Of a stretch of DNA of 64,000 bases, positions 20,438-29,119 are shown in pieces. The DNA comes from Lysobacter_C viscosus. GTDB lineage: Bacteria; Pseudomonadota; Gammaproteobacteria; Xanthomonadales; Xanthomonadaceae. A program made the position numbers and the translations under genes. The stretch covers positions 496,001-560,000 of the forward strand of contig NZ_JBJMAV010000001.1 in the NCBI RefSeq assembly GCF_046600715.1, in the 5' to 3' direction. Within the stretch, counting starts at the first letter, position 1, and each line of letters opens with the position of its first letter. The notes under the pieces were generated by a model that ran no database searches, was not told the DNA's origin, and saw only the letters and a program-made list of their open reading frames with translations.

Positions 20438-20773
20438 ATGAACCGAAAGCTGCAGAACACGATCTCGGCCCTCATGACCAGCGGAGCACTGCTGGTCCTG
20501 GGGCTGGTGGCATCGAGCCAGGCGATGCCGCTGATGCCCAGCCCAAGCTACGGCGCCGCCCTCCCAATGTTGCCGGAGACCGCTGGGCTTGATGCCCTCC
20601 CCGGCTCACCCGCCCTGGAACACCTGGGCACCGCCGCCGCTCTGGCGTCGGCCCTGGAGCCGACCACCGGTGTCGCCAACGGCGATGCCCTGGTCGAACG
20701 CCCTACACGTACACCGTCCCGTCGCCGCCAGGCGCTGGCCATGCCTTATTTTTCCTTTGCACCGCGGGGTTGA
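20438..20773 (+). CDS. Small exported protein heading the YtrA-ABC operon
   Basis: A 111-residue protein I do not recognise by family. It begins MNRKLQNTISALMTSGALLVLGL with a likely signal peptide ending near SSQA-MP (about residue 27). The mature part is rich in Ala, Pro, Leu and Gly, then has a basic stretch (RPTRTPSRRRQALA) and ends MPYFSFAPRG. It has no cysteine. An earlier in-frame ATG at 20420 would add six residues. The stop is three bases before the GntR gene and the gene lies directly behind the operator-bearing promoter, so it is the first and perhaps most strongly expressed cistron. It might be a substrate, sensor or partner of the ABC transporter; that is conjecture. Confidence 0.68.
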   Translation: MNRKLQNTISALMTSGALLVLGLVASSQAMPLMPSPSYGAALPMLPETAGLDALPGSPALEHLGTAAALASALEPTTGVANGDALVERPTRTPSRRRQALAMPYFSFAPRG

Positions 20774-20776
20774 CCC

Positions 20777-21151
20777 ATGACCGCCATCCAGTGGAGCGAC
20801 GGCGCTCCCATCTATCGCCAGCTCAAGGAACGCGTCGTCGCCATGATGCTCGACGGCGTACTCAAGCCCGGCGACGCCCTGCCTTCGGTACGGCAGGTTG
20901 CCGCCGAGTACCAGCTGAATCCCATCACCGTCTCGCGCGCCTACCAGGAGTTGGCGGACGAGGCCCTTGTCGAAAAACGTAGGGGACTGGGCATGTATGT
21001 CACAGAAGAGGCCGCACGGAAGCTGCTCCTGAACGAGCGCGAGCGCTTCCTTACCGAAGAGTGGCCCCTGGTGCTTGAACGCATCATGCGGCTGGGGTTG
21101 AGCATGGATGAACTGTTGAAGGCCGATCCGGCCACCGGGGGTACGCGATGA
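20777..21151 (+). CDS. GntR-family regulator, YtrA type
   Basis: A 124-residue repressor-like protein with an N-terminal GntR winged helix (IYRQLKERVVAMMLDGVLKPGDALPSVRQVA, then LNPITVSRAYQELADEALVEKRRGLGMYV) and only a short two-helix C-terminal dimerisation arm, as in the YtrA subfamily. There is no large effector-binding domain. Its stop overlaps the start of the ABC ATPase gene by four bases (ATGA), showing translational coupling. It probably represses the whole operon through the GGTG-N16-CACC site. In other YtrA systems, cell-envelope-active antibiotics relieve repression. Whether that holds here is unknown. Confidence 0.92.
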   Translation: MTAIQWSDGAPIYRQLKERVVAMMLDGVLKPGDALPSVRQVAAEYQLNPITVSRAYQELADEALVEKRRGLGMYVTEEAARKLLLNERERFLTEEWPLVLERIMRLGLSMDELLKADPATGGTR

Positions 21152-22041
21152 ACGCCTTGCTTGATACCCAGACCACCACCGCACCCGTCGTCGTCAGCGC
21201 TCGCCGCCTGCGCAAGCAGTACAAGAACAAGCTTGCCCTGGACGACACTGCCTTCGAGATCCCGGCAGGGCGCATCGTCGGCCTGATAGGTCCCAACGGC
21301 GCCGGCAAGACTACCGCACTCAAGGCCATCCTCGGCCTGATTCCGTTCGAGGGCGAGCTCAGTGTGCTGGGCCGCGACCCGCGCACCGAGCGCGACGAAC
21401 TGATGCGCGATGTGTGTTTCATCGCCGACGTGGCGGTACTGCCACGCTGGATGAAGGTACGCGAAGCGATCGAGTTCGTGTCCGGCGTCCACCCGCGCTT
21501 CGACCGGGCCCGCTGCGAACGCTTCCTGGCCGGCACGCAGCTCAAGCCCGGCATGCGGGTGCGCGAAATGTCCAAGGGCATGATCGTGCAGCTGCACCTG
21601 GCGCTGGTGATGGCGATCGACGCCAGGTTCCTGGTGCTGGACGAGCCGACGTTGGGCCTGGACATCCTCTACCGCAAGCAGTTCTACCAGCGCCTGCTGG
21701 AGGACTACTTCGATGATGGAAAGACCATCCTGGTCACCACCCACCAGGTCGAGGAGATCGAACACATCCTCACCGACGTGATGTTCATCCAGGACGGAAA
21801 GATCGTCCTTGATACCGGGATGGATACCCTGGGCGATCGCTTCAGCGAGGTGCTGGTCGACCCGGACCATCTCGAAGCCGCCCGTGCGCTCAAGCCGCTG
21901 GACGAGCGCGCCCTGCCCTTCGGCAAGACCGTGATGCTGTTCGACGGCGTGCCGCAATCCCAACTGGCCGCACTGGGCGAGACCCGCACGCCTGGCCTGG
22001 CCGACCTGTTCGTCGCCACCATGAAGGGGACCTACGCATGA
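21148..22041 (+). CDS. ABC transporter ATP-binding protein
   Basis: A 297-residue ATPase with Walker A GPNGAGKTT (residues 48-56), Walker B FLVLDEPTLGLD, and the switch histidine in TTHQVEEIEH. The signature motif is unusual: REMSKGMIVQ instead of LSGGQ, a form seen in YtrB-type subunits. A C-terminal extension of about 75 residues follows the ATPase core. It overlaps both neighbours by four bases (ATGA), so regulator, ATPase and permease are translationally coupled. The pair probably moves an envelope-active compound, lipid or peptide across the inner membrane; the substrate is not visible from sequence. Confidence 0.92.
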   Translation: MNALLDTQTTTAPVVVSARRLRKQYKNKLALDDTAFEIPAGRIVGLIGPNGAGKTTALKAILGLIPFEGELSVLGRDPRTERDELMRDVCFIADVAVLPRWMKVREAIEFVSGVHPRFDRARCERFLAGTQLKPGMRVREMSKGMIVQLHLALVMAIDARFLVLDEPTLGLDILYRKQFYQRLLEDYFDDGKTILVTTHQVEEIEHILTDVMFIQDGKIVLDTGMDTLGDRFSEVLVDPDHLEAARALKPLDERALPFGKTVMLFDGVPQSQLAALGETRTPGLADLFVATMKGTYA

Positions 22042-23105
22042 ACGCCATCGACGCACGCATCGAAGGTGGCAACCCGGCCGCGCCCCGCGCGGTTGCACCC
22101 GCCACCCACCCCACCCACAAGTTCCAGCTGCTGCTCAAGCGCGAGTACTGGGAGCACAAGGGCGGCTTCCTCTGGGCACCGCTGGTGGCCGGCGGGATAT
22201 CCCTGCTGCTGACCCTGATGGCGATCGTGCTGGGCCTGATCGCGGCCCGTCGCGCCATCGCCGATGGCGACATGGAGATCGACGGTATCCAGGTCAACGG
22301 CCTTGACATCGGCCAACTCACCCAGCGCATGAGCGCCGAGGACATGGCGGAGATGGCCCAGGGACTGGACCTGACGTTGCTGCTGAGCTCGTCCTGGCCG
22401 TTCATCGTGCTGGCCTTCGTGGTGTTCTTCTACTGCCTGGGCGCGCTCTACGACGAGCGCAAGGACCGCAGCGTGCTGTTCTGGAAGTCGCTGCCGCTCT
22501 CGGATACGCAGACCGTCCTGTCGAAAGTCGTGAGCGCGGCGGTGGTCGCCCCGCTGATCGCAGTCGGCGCCGCCATCGCGACGATGTTCGTTTTCATGCT
22601 GATGATCAGCGCGGTGGTGATGCTGCACGGTGGCAACCCGATGGAACTGATCTGGGGCCCGGCCAACCCGCTGACGATCGTCGGAGGCCATCTCGCCTGG
22701 ATCCCCGTGTACGCACTCTGGGCCCTGCCCACCATCGGCTGGCTGCTGCTGTGCTCGGCATGGGCGCGAAGCAAGCCCTTCCTCTGGGCGATCATGGTTC
22801 CGCTGTTTGCCGGCATCTTCGTCAGCTGGTTCGACCTGATGGAACTGTTCAACCTCGACAGCTCGTGGTTCTGGGCCAACGCGGTGGGCCGCCTGCTGCT
22901 GGGCACCTTCCCCGCGATCGACATGGCTTACCGCAGCGGGTTCGGCGAGAACGGTGGCGAGGGCCTGGAAAACATCACCCGGGAGCTGTCGGCCGCCAGC
23001 CAACTGCAGACCCTCGCCATGCCGGAACTGTGGATCGGTGCCCTGGTGGGCGCGGCAATGATCTTCGGCGCGATCCGCCTGCGCCGGTGGCGCGACGAGG
23101 GGTGA
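22038..23105 (+). CDS. ABC transporter permease
   Basis: A 355-residue inner-membrane protein with about six hydrophobic segments: around residues 55-75 (GGISLLLTLMAIVLGLIAA), 120-140, 175-205, 220-245, 250-270 and 330-345. The start FQLLLKREYWEHKGGFLWAP is typical of ABC-2-type permeases. It has a soluble loop between the first two segments (about 76-115). It overlaps the ATPase gene by four bases and would form the membrane half of that transporter. A perfect hairpin starts eight bases after its stop. Confidence 0.9.
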   Translation: MNAIDARIEGGNPAAPRAVAPATHPTHKFQLLLKREYWEHKGGFLWAPLVAGGISLLLTLMAIVLGLIAARRAIADGDMEIDGIQVNGLDIGQLTQRMSAEDMAEMAQGLDLTLLLSSSWPFIVLAFVVFFYCLGALYDERKDRSVLFWKSLPLSDTQTVLSKVVSAAVVAPLIAVGAAIATMFVFMLMISAVVMLHGGNPMELIWGPANPLTIVGGHLAWIPVYALWALPTIGWLLLCSAWARSKPFLWAIMVPLFAGIFVSWFDLMELFNLDSSWFWANAVGRLLLGTFPAIDMAYRSGFGENGGEGLENITRELSAASQLQTLAMPELWIGALVGAAMIFGAIRLRRWRDEG

Positions 23106-23112
23106 GCCCAGC

Positions 23113-23137
23113 GTGTGCAGGCCATCGGCCTGCACAC
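23113..23137 (+). terminator. Hairpin between the ABC permease and the lipoprotein gene
   Basis: A perfect 11-base stem (GTGTGCAGGCC) with an ATC loop begins eight bases after the permease stop. No T-run follows. It may stabilise the upstream messenger or partly end transcription before the lipoprotein gene. Confidence 0.5.
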
Positions 23138-23241
23138 CGGCCACGGCACGGCCAGGGATGGCCGCGCCGCTTGCCCGCACCCACCGTACTGCACCCCCAC
23201 ACCCGCACCGCCGCACATCCCCCCTCACGACGGGAACTCTC

Positions 23242-24081
23242 ATGACCACCGCACCGCGTATCGCCATCCTGGCCTGTATGGCCATCCTCCCGGCCCTGGC
23301 CGCCTGCAGCGCAGATGCACCACCCGCATCCGCCCCGGACGCCACCGCCGTCGAACAGCCGCGCACCGCCTTGGGCCGCACCGTAGCCAACGCCCTGGAA
23401 GAAGCGCGCTTGGAAATGGCCAACGAGAACATCAGCATCAGCGGCGACATGGATATCCGCTACGGTTCCGCGAGCCTGAATCGCGACCAGGCACGCGACG
23501 CTGACGGAAATCCGCTGCCCAAGGCCGAGATCAGCCCGCAGGGTGACCTGCTGATCGATGGCAAGACCGTGGCCATCAACCCCGACCAGCGCGAGCTGCT
23601 GCTGGACTACCGCGGCCACCTCATGGATGTGATCGGCGCCGGCATGACCCTTGGCGCCAAGGGCGCGGACCTGGGCATGCAAGCTGCCGGCGGGGCGCTC
23701 AAGAGCATCTTCACCGGCGAGATGGACGAGTTCGAGAAGCGGATCGAAGCCGAGGCCGAAGCAATCGAGGCCGAAGCGCTGAAGCTGTGCGATCGATTGC
23801 CGGCCATGCTCGACAGCCAGCAGGCGCTGGCGGCATCGCTCCCCGAATTCCGCCCCTACGCCACCTTGACCGGGGCGGACGTCAACGACTGTCGCAGCGA
23901 CTCGGGCGACCGGACGGTGAAACAGGCGGAAACCCGCCACGAGATCCGCACCGAGATACGCGAGGGGATCCGCGCCGGCATCCGCGGCGCAACCGGGGCC
24001 GCCGTGAACGGGGCGCCCGCCGACGAACACAGTTCCAGCAGCGCGTCCGCGGCCGAAGAGGCCGAGGCCGCGGGGCGCTGA
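23242..24081 (+). CDS. DUF2884-like (YggN-type) lipoprotein
   Basis: A 279-residue protein with a lipoprotein signal (MTTAPRIAILACMAILPALAAC; lipobox LAAC, Cys22). After a Pro/Ala linker comes a domain with NISISGDMDIRYGSASLNRDQ and AEISPQGDLLIDGKTVAI, resembling DUF2884/YggN proteins. A helical part holds FEKRIEAEAEAIEAEALKLCDRL, and the tail is Ser/Ala/Glu-rich after HEIRTEIREGIRAGIRG. Its job is unknown. It lies 136 bases after the permease in the same orientation, separated by a hairpin, so it may be a partly uncoupled last gene of the YtrA operon. Its end is four bases from the convergent fumC stop. Confidence 0.8.
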   Translation: MTTAPRIAILACMAILPALAACSADAPPASAPDATAVEQPRTALGRTVANALEEARLEMANENISISGDMDIRYGSASLNRDQARDADGNPLPKAEISPQGDLLIDGKTVAINPDQRELLLDYRGHLMDVIGAGMTLGAKGADLGMQAAGGALKSIFTGEMDEFEKRIEAEAEAIEAEALKLCDRLPAMLDSQQALAASLPEFRPYATLTGADVNDCRSDSGDRTVKQAETRHEIRTEIREGIRAGIRGATGAAVNGAPADEHSSSSASAAEEAEAAGR

Positions 24082-24085
24082 GCCT

Positions 24086-25483
24086 TCAGTCGGTGTTCGA
24101 CTGGATCCCGCCGCGCGTGAGCGCCGCGGGGTCCAGTAGTTTTTCCAGCGTGCGGCGGTCCAACCCGCTGTCTTCCAGTGCTACCTCCAGCACCGGCCGC
24201 TGCTCGGCATAGGCCCGCTTGGCAATCGCCGCCGCCTTCTCGTACCCGATCACCGGATTCAACGCGGTCACCAGGATCGGATTGCGCGACAGCGCCTCCC
24301 CCAGGCGCCCGCGCCGCGCGGTCATGCCGGCGATGGTCCGGTCGGCCAGCAGCCGCGCGCTGGCCGCCATCAGCCCGATCGAGTCCAACAGGTTGGCCGC
24401 CACCAGCGGCAACATCACGTTGAGCTGGAAATTGCCGCTCTGCCCCGCGACGGTGATCGCCACGTGGTGACCCATCACCTGGGCGCACGCCATGGCTACC
24501 GCCTCGGGCACCACCGGGTTGACCTTGCCGGGCATGATCGAACTGCCGGGTTGCAGGGCGGGCAACTCCACCTCGCCCAGGCCTGCCAGCGGCCCTGAAT
24601 TCATCCAGCGCAGGTCGTTGGCGATCTTCATCAATGCCACCGCCAGCGCATTCAACTGGCCGGAGAGCTCGACCGCGTCATCCTGGCTGGCAATGCCCTC
24701 GAACAGGTTCCCGGCCGACACGAAGCGGGTACCGGACCGGCGCGAGAGGCCCCGGACCACGGCCTTGGCAAATCGCGGGTCGGCGTTGATGCCGGTGCCG
24801 ATGGCCGTCCCGCCGATCGGCAGGCGCTTCATCCGTCCCAGCGCATCGTCCAGCCGTGCCTCGGCCGAGGCCAGCTGGGCCGCCCAGGTACGCAGCTCCT
24901 GGCCCAGGGTCAGCGGCATCGCGTCCATGAGGTGGGTGCGGCCCGTCTTGACCACCTTGTCCCAGCCGCGGGCCTTCTTCTCTATGGTCCTGCACAGGTG
25001 GCGCAACGCCGGCTTCAGTTCCTCGACCACCGCGAGCGTGGCGCCCACCCGGATCGCGGTGGGGACGACGTCGTTGGAGCTCTGGCCCAGGTTGACGTGG
25101 TCGTTGGGGTGCACGCGCCTGCGCGCGCCAGAGGCCAGCGCCGCGATGACCTCGTTGGCGTTCATGTTGCTGGACGTGCCCGACCCGGTCTGGAAGACAT
25201 CCACCGGAAACTGGCCGTCCTGCTCTCCCCGGGCAACCGCATCGGCCGCGCGCGCGATCGCCGCGGCGATCGCTTCCGGCAACAGGCCCAGCGCGCCATT
25301 GGCATCGGCTGCAGCGGCCTTGACCAGCCCCAGCGCCCGGATGAACCCGCGCGGCATCGGCCGGCCGGACATCGGAAAATTATCGATCGCACGCTGCGTC
25401 TGCGCGCCCCACAGCGCGTCCGAGGGCACGTGCAGCTCGCCCATGCTGTCGTGCTCGATGCGGGTTCCGGTTCTGTTCGCCAT
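24086..25483 (-). CDS. fumC: Fumarate hydratase, class II
   Basis: A 465-residue iron-independent fumarase interconverting fumarate and malate in the TCA cycle. The superfamily signature PGSSIMPGKVNPVVPEA is intact, as are TGSGTSSNMNANEVIA and GRTHLMDAMPLTLGQE near the substrate site. The ATG at 25483 follows a textbook AAGGAGG site. It diverges from purB, another member of the same fumarase/aspartase superfamily, and ends four bases from the lipoprotein gene. Class II enzymes resist oxidative stress and iron loss. Confidence 0.95.
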   Translation of the reverse strand: MANRTGTRIEHDSMGELHVPSDALWGAQTQRAIDNFPMSGRPMPRGFIRALGLVKAAAADANGALGLLPEAIAAAIARAADAVARGEQDGQFPVDVFQTGSGTSSNMNANEVIAALASGARRRVHPNDHVNLGQSSNDVVPTAIRVGATLAVVEELKPALRHLCRTIEKKARGWDKVVKTGRTHLMDAMPLTLGQELRTWAAQLASAEARLDDALGRMKRLPIGGTAIGTGINADPRFAKAVVRGLSRRSGTRFVSAGNLFEGIASQDDAVELSGQLNALAVALMKIANDLRWMNSGPLAGLGEVELPALQPGSSIMPGKVNPVVPEAVAMACAQVMGHHVAITVAGQSGNFQLNVMLPLVAANLLDSIGLMAASARLLADRTIAGMTARRGRLGEALSRNPILVTALNPVIGYEKAAAIAKRAYAEQRPVLEVALEDSGLDRRTLEKLLDPAALTRGGIQSNTD

Positions 25484-25630
25484 GGCTGGCCTCCTTGGTG
25501 CCCGCGAGGATAGTCGGTTGGTCCCACCCCGCCCGTGAGGCGCGCGTGCGGTTGCACCGCGGCCGCGCCGTGGTCGAAGACCCGGTCGGCGCCTGTAGAA
25601 TTGACGCCCCCTCGCCTGCCCGGCCCCTCC

Positions 25631-27004
25631 ATGTCCGCCGTCGAAACCCAGCTGCTTGCCCTGTCCCCGCTCGATGGCCGTTACGCCGGCAAGGTCGACG
25701 CCCTGCGTCCGATCTTTTCCGAGTACGGGCTTATCCGGGCCCGGGTCAAGGTTGAGGTCGAATGGCTCCTCGCGCTGGCGGCCGAGCCGGGGATAGTCGA
25801 ACTCAGGCCCTTCAGCGACAACGTTACCCGGCGGCTGCGCGCGCTCGCCGACGATCTTTCGGTCGAGGACGCCGCGCGGGTCAAGGAGATCGAGGCCACT
25901 ACCAACCATGACGTCAAGGCGGTGGAATACCTGATCAAGGAACGGCTCAAGGACGACGCCGAACTGGGCCCGGCGCTGGAGTTCGTGCACTTCGCCTGCA
26001 CCTCCGAGGACATCAACAACCTCAGCTACGCGCTGATGCTCAGCCAGGCGCGCCAGGACGTGCTGCTGCCCAGGCTCGACGCGCTCATACAGAAGCTGCG
26101 CGGCATGGCGCATGAGCACGCCGCCCTGCCGATGCTCTCGCGCACGCATGGCCAGACCGCCTCCCCCACCACCGTCGGCAAGGAGATCGCGAACGTCGTC
26201 GCGCGACTGCAGCGCCAGGGCGAGACCCTTGCCGCCGCGCCCATGCCCGGCAAGATCAACGGCGCCGTCGGCAACTTCAACGCGCACCTGGCGGCCTACC
26301 CGGAGATTGACTGGCCGGCGCTCTCCCAGCGCTTCGTCCACTCCCTGGGCCTCAACTGGCAGCCCTACACCACCCAGATCGAGCCGCATGACGGCATCGC
26401 CGAGCTGTGTGATGCGCAGCGCCGCATCGATACGGTCTGCATCGACCTGTGCCGGGACGTGTGGGGCTATATCTCGCTGGGCTACTTCAAGCAGGCGGTG
26501 AAGGCCGGCGAAGTCGGCAGTTCGACCATGCCGCACAAGGTCAACCCGATCGACTTCGAGAATGCCGAAGGCAACTTCGGCATCGCCAACGCACTGTTCG
26601 AGCACTTCGCCGCCAAGCTGCCCATCAGCCGCTGGCAGCGCGACCTCACCGACTCCACGGTGCTGCGTGCACTGGGGACTGCGTTCGGCCATGCCCTGAT
26701 CGGGTTCGACGCCCTGCTGCGGGGGCTGGACAAGATCAGTGCCAACCCCGAGCGGCTGGCCGACGACCTCGACGGTGCCTGGGAGGTACTGGCCGAGGCC
26801 GTGCAGACGGTGATGCGCCGGCACGGCCTGCCCAATCCCTACGAGCAACTCAAGGCGCTCACGCGTGGCCAGGGCATCACCGAAGCCTCGATGCGCGGGT
26901 TCATCGAGGGGCTGGGCCTGCCCGAGGACGACAAGCAGCGCCTGCTGGCGATGACGCCGGGCAGCTACACCGGCCTTGCCGAGCGCATGGCCCGCGACAT
27001 CTGA
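25631..27004 (+). CDS. purB: Adenylosuccinate lyase
   Basis: A 457-residue lyase acting twice in purine synthesis: on SAICAR and on adenylosuccinate, releasing fumarate each time. The signature GSSTMPHKVNPIDFENAEG is present, as are EATTNHDVKAVEYLIKE and SRTHGQTASPTTVGKE with the catalytic His. The ATG at 25631 gives MSAVETQLLALSPLDGRYAGK, the normal start. A TAGAAT -10-like element lies about 35 bases upstream. It heads a tight same-strand run with two VOC genes, the ribosomal oxygenase roxA and an acetyltransferase. Confidence 0.96.
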   Translation: MSAVETQLLALSPLDGRYAGKVDALRPIFSEYGLIRARVKVEVEWLLALAAEPGIVELRPFSDNVTRRLRALADDLSVEDAARVKEIEATTNHDVKAVEYLIKERLKDDAELGPALEFVHFACTSEDINNLSYALMLSQARQDVLLPRLDALIQKLRGMAHEHAALPMLSRTHGQTASPTTVGKEIANVVARLQRQGETLAAAPMPGKINGAVGNFNAHLAAYPEIDWPALSQRFVHSLGLNWQPYTTQIEPHDGIAELCDAQRRIDTVCIDLCRDVWGYISLGYFKQAVKAGEVGSSTMPHKVNPIDFENAEGNFGIANALFEHFAAKLPISRWQRDLTDSTVLRALGTAFGHALIGFDALLRGLDKISANPERLADDLDGAWEVLAEAVQTVMRRHGLPNPYEQLKALTRGQGITEASMRGFIEGLGLPEDDKQRLLAMTPGSYTGLAERMARDI

Positions 27005-27033
27005 CCGACCGGGACAGCAGGAGTCGCCGACGC

Positions 27034-27414
27034 ATGAACCTCAACCAGGTCACCCTGCCATCCCACGACGTCCCCGCCTGCATTGCGTTCTACCGCCTGA
27101 TGGGATTCACCCTCATCGTCGATTCGTCGCCGCGCTATGCCCGCTTCGAGTGCCCCGAAGGCGATGCGACGTTCTCCCTGCACCATGTCGACGACGGTCC
27201 GTCGGACAGTGGCGTGCTGGTCTACTTCGAATGCGATGACCTCGACACCCGGGTCGCCGACCTGTGCGCCAAGGGCATCGCGTTCGAGCAGATGCCGGCG
27301 GACCAGGGCTGGCTGTGGCGCGAGGCACGCCTGCGCGACCCGTCCGGCAACCGGCTATGCCTGTTCCATGCCGGGGGCAACCGCCGCCATCCGCCCTGGC
27401 GCGTCGCGGCCTGA
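27034..27414 (+). CDS. VOC (glyoxalase-fold) protein 1
   Basis: A 126-residue single-module vicinal-oxygen-chelate protein: two beta-alpha-beta units reading VTLPSHDVPACIAFYRLMGFTLI and ARLRDPSGNRLCLFH. Such proteins may be metal-dependent enzymes, resistance binders or regulators; the particular function cannot be inferred. An AGCAGGAG site lies before the ATG, 29 bases after the purB stop. It is followed 17 bases later by a second VOC gene of similar size but low similarity. Confidence 0.86.
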   Translation: MNLNQVTLPSHDVPACIAFYRLMGFTLIVDSSPRYARFECPEGDATFSLHHVDDGPSDSGVLVYFECDDLDTRVADLCAKGIAFEQMPADQGWLWREARLRDPSGNRLCLFHAGGNRRHPPWRVAA

Positions 27415-27431
27415 CTCCACTGGACGAACGC

Positions 27432-27830
27432 ATGCACCTGCTGGTGAACATCGATGTGCCCGACCTGGCCACGGCCGAGGCGTTCTATACCCGGGCCTTC
27501 GACCTCCGGGTGTCGCGGCGCTTCGGTACCGCTGGACTTGAGCTGCTGGGCGCCAATGCACCGATCTACCTGCTGGAGAAGCCGGCGGGCAGCGCGGGCG
27601 CCGGGGCCAGTCCCAGAAACTACACGCGCCACTGGACGCCGCTGCACTGCGACGTGGTGGTTGATGACCTGGACGCGGCAGTGGCCCGGGCGATGGATGC
27701 CGGGGCCTCGGCCGAAGGACCGGTGAGGGAGCATGCCTGGGGGCGCATCGCGCAGCTCGCCGACCCGTTCGGCCACGGCTGGTGCCTGCTGCAGTTCCTC
27801 GGCCGCGGATACGACGAGATCGCCACATGA
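27432..27830 (+). CDS. VOC (glyoxalase-fold) protein 2
   Basis: A 132-residue VOC-superfamily protein: LLVNIDVPDLATAEAFYTRAFDL at the start, HCDVVVDDLDAAVARAMDAGA in the middle, and QLADPFGHGWCLLQF near the end. The His and Glu/Gln pattern suggests a metal site could form, but activity is unknown. It overlaps the roxA start by four bases (ATGA), so translation of the two is coupled. Confidence 0.86.
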   Translation: MHLLVNIDVPDLATAEAFYTRAFDLRVSRRFGTAGLELLGANAPIYLLEKPAGSAGAGASPRNYTRHWTPLHCDVVVDDLDAAVARAMDAGASAEGPVREHAWGRIAQLADPFGHGWCLLQFLGRGYDEIAT

Positions 27831-29119
27831 CACCGACACGACGCGCCGGTCCGGACACGACCACCACCCGCAAGCGCGCCAAGGGCGCGTTACCGATCGA
27901 AGTCGATGGCGCCGGCCTGCCCCCGCTGGGTATGGCGCCGGCCGATTTCCTGCGCGACTACTGGCAGAAGCGGCCGCTGCTCATCCGCAACGCCTTCCCC
28001 GGTTTCGAGTCGCCCCTGCAGCCCGAGGATTTGGCCGGCCTGGCCTGCGAAGAGGCCGCCTTGTCCCGGATCGTCGCCCGCGAGCCCGCCGAGCGCCCGG
28101 GCGGCGCGGATCGCTGGCTGTTGCGCAACGGGCCGTTTCCCGAGGAACTCTTCCCCACCCTGCCCCGGCATGACTGGACCCTGCTGGTGCAGGACGTGGA
28201 CAAGTGGGATGCAGATGTCGCGCAGGTGCTGGACGCGTTCGATTTCCTGCCGCGCTGGCGGATCGACGACGTGATGGTGTCCTTCGCCGCCCCGGGTGGC
28301 TCGGTCGGCGCCCACGTCGACCAGTACGACGTCTTCCTGCTGCAGGCGCTGGGACACAGGCGCTGGCAGGTCGATGCCTCGGACAATCCCTCGCTGGAGT
28401 TCCGCGACGATGCCGAACTCAGACTGCTCCGGCAGTTCCAGCCCGACCACGACTGGGTCTTGGGGCCGGGCGACATGCTGTACCTGCCGCCGGGCGTGCC
28501 ACACCACGGCGTCGCCCAGGACGCGTGCCTGACATTTTCCATCGGTATGCGTGCGCCCTCGGCCGCCGAGTTGCTCGGCGATTTCGTCGACACGCTGGCC
28601 GCCGACGCCGATGACACCGCGCGCTACCACGACCCGGACCTGGCACCCGCCGCCGATCCGGCCGAAATCGATGCCGCCGCCATGGACCGCGTGGTCGCCG
28701 CGCTCAACGCGCTGCGCATGAACGACCCGGACCGGCTCGGCGACTGGTTCGGCCGCTTCATCACCCTCTATCGCAGCGCGGGCCAGGTGCAGACGCCACC
28801 GGAGTCGCGCTCGCGCATCGAGATCGAATGGGACCTGGCCAACGGCGCCCGGCTGCTGCGCCACCCGTTCTCGCGCATGGCCTGGCGCAAGGCCCACGCC
28901 CGCGGCACACCGGCGCGGCTCTTCGTCAGCGGTGCCAGCCATGCACTTTCCGCCCGTGACGCCGGCCGCATCGCCAATGCCGACGCGATCGACGGCAACC
29001 TTTACGCTGCACTGTCCGACGCCGGCCGCGACACCGTGCAGGCCCTGCTGCAGGATGGCCACTACCTGCTGCAGGTTTCCGTCGACGAAATGGAAGAAGG
29101 ACTGGGGGACGAGGACTGA
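27827..29119 (+). CDS. roxA: Ribosomal protein uL16 arginine 3-hydroxylase (RoxA/YcfD type)
   Basis: A 430-residue JmjC-like cupin oxygenase. The iron-binding triad is visible as His163 and Asp165 in VGAHVDQYDVFLL and His226 (or 227) in LPPGVPHHGVAQ. It matches YcfD of Escherichia coli, which uses 2-oxoglutarate, oxygen and Fe(II) to hydroxylate an arginine of ribosomal protein uL16; here an N-terminal basic arm of about 30 residues is added (RKRAKGALPIEVDG). Starts FLRDYWQKRPLLIRNAFPGF are typical. It overlaps both neighbours: by four bases with the VOC gene and by one base with the acetyltransferase gene. Confidence 0.9.
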   Translation: MTPTRRAGPDTTTTRKRAKGALPIEVDGAGLPPLGMAPADFLRDYWQKRPLLIRNAFPGFESPLQPEDLAGLACEEAALSRIVAREPAERPGGADRWLLRNGPFPEELFPTLPRHDWTLLVQDVDKWDADVAQVLDAFDFLPRWRIDDVMVSFAAPGGSVGAHVDQYDVFLLQALGHRRWQVDASDNPSLEFRDDAELRLLRQFQPDHDWVLGPGDMLYLPPGVPHHGVAQDACLTFSIGMRAPSAAELLGDFVDTLAADADDTARYHDPDLAPAADPAEIDAAAMDRVVAALNALRMNDPDRLGDWFGRFITLYRSAGQVQTPPESRSRIEIEWDLANGARLLRHPFSRMAWRKAHARGTPARLFVSGASHALSARDAGRIANADAIDGNLYAALSDAGRDTVQALLQDGHYLLQVSVDEMEEGLGDED

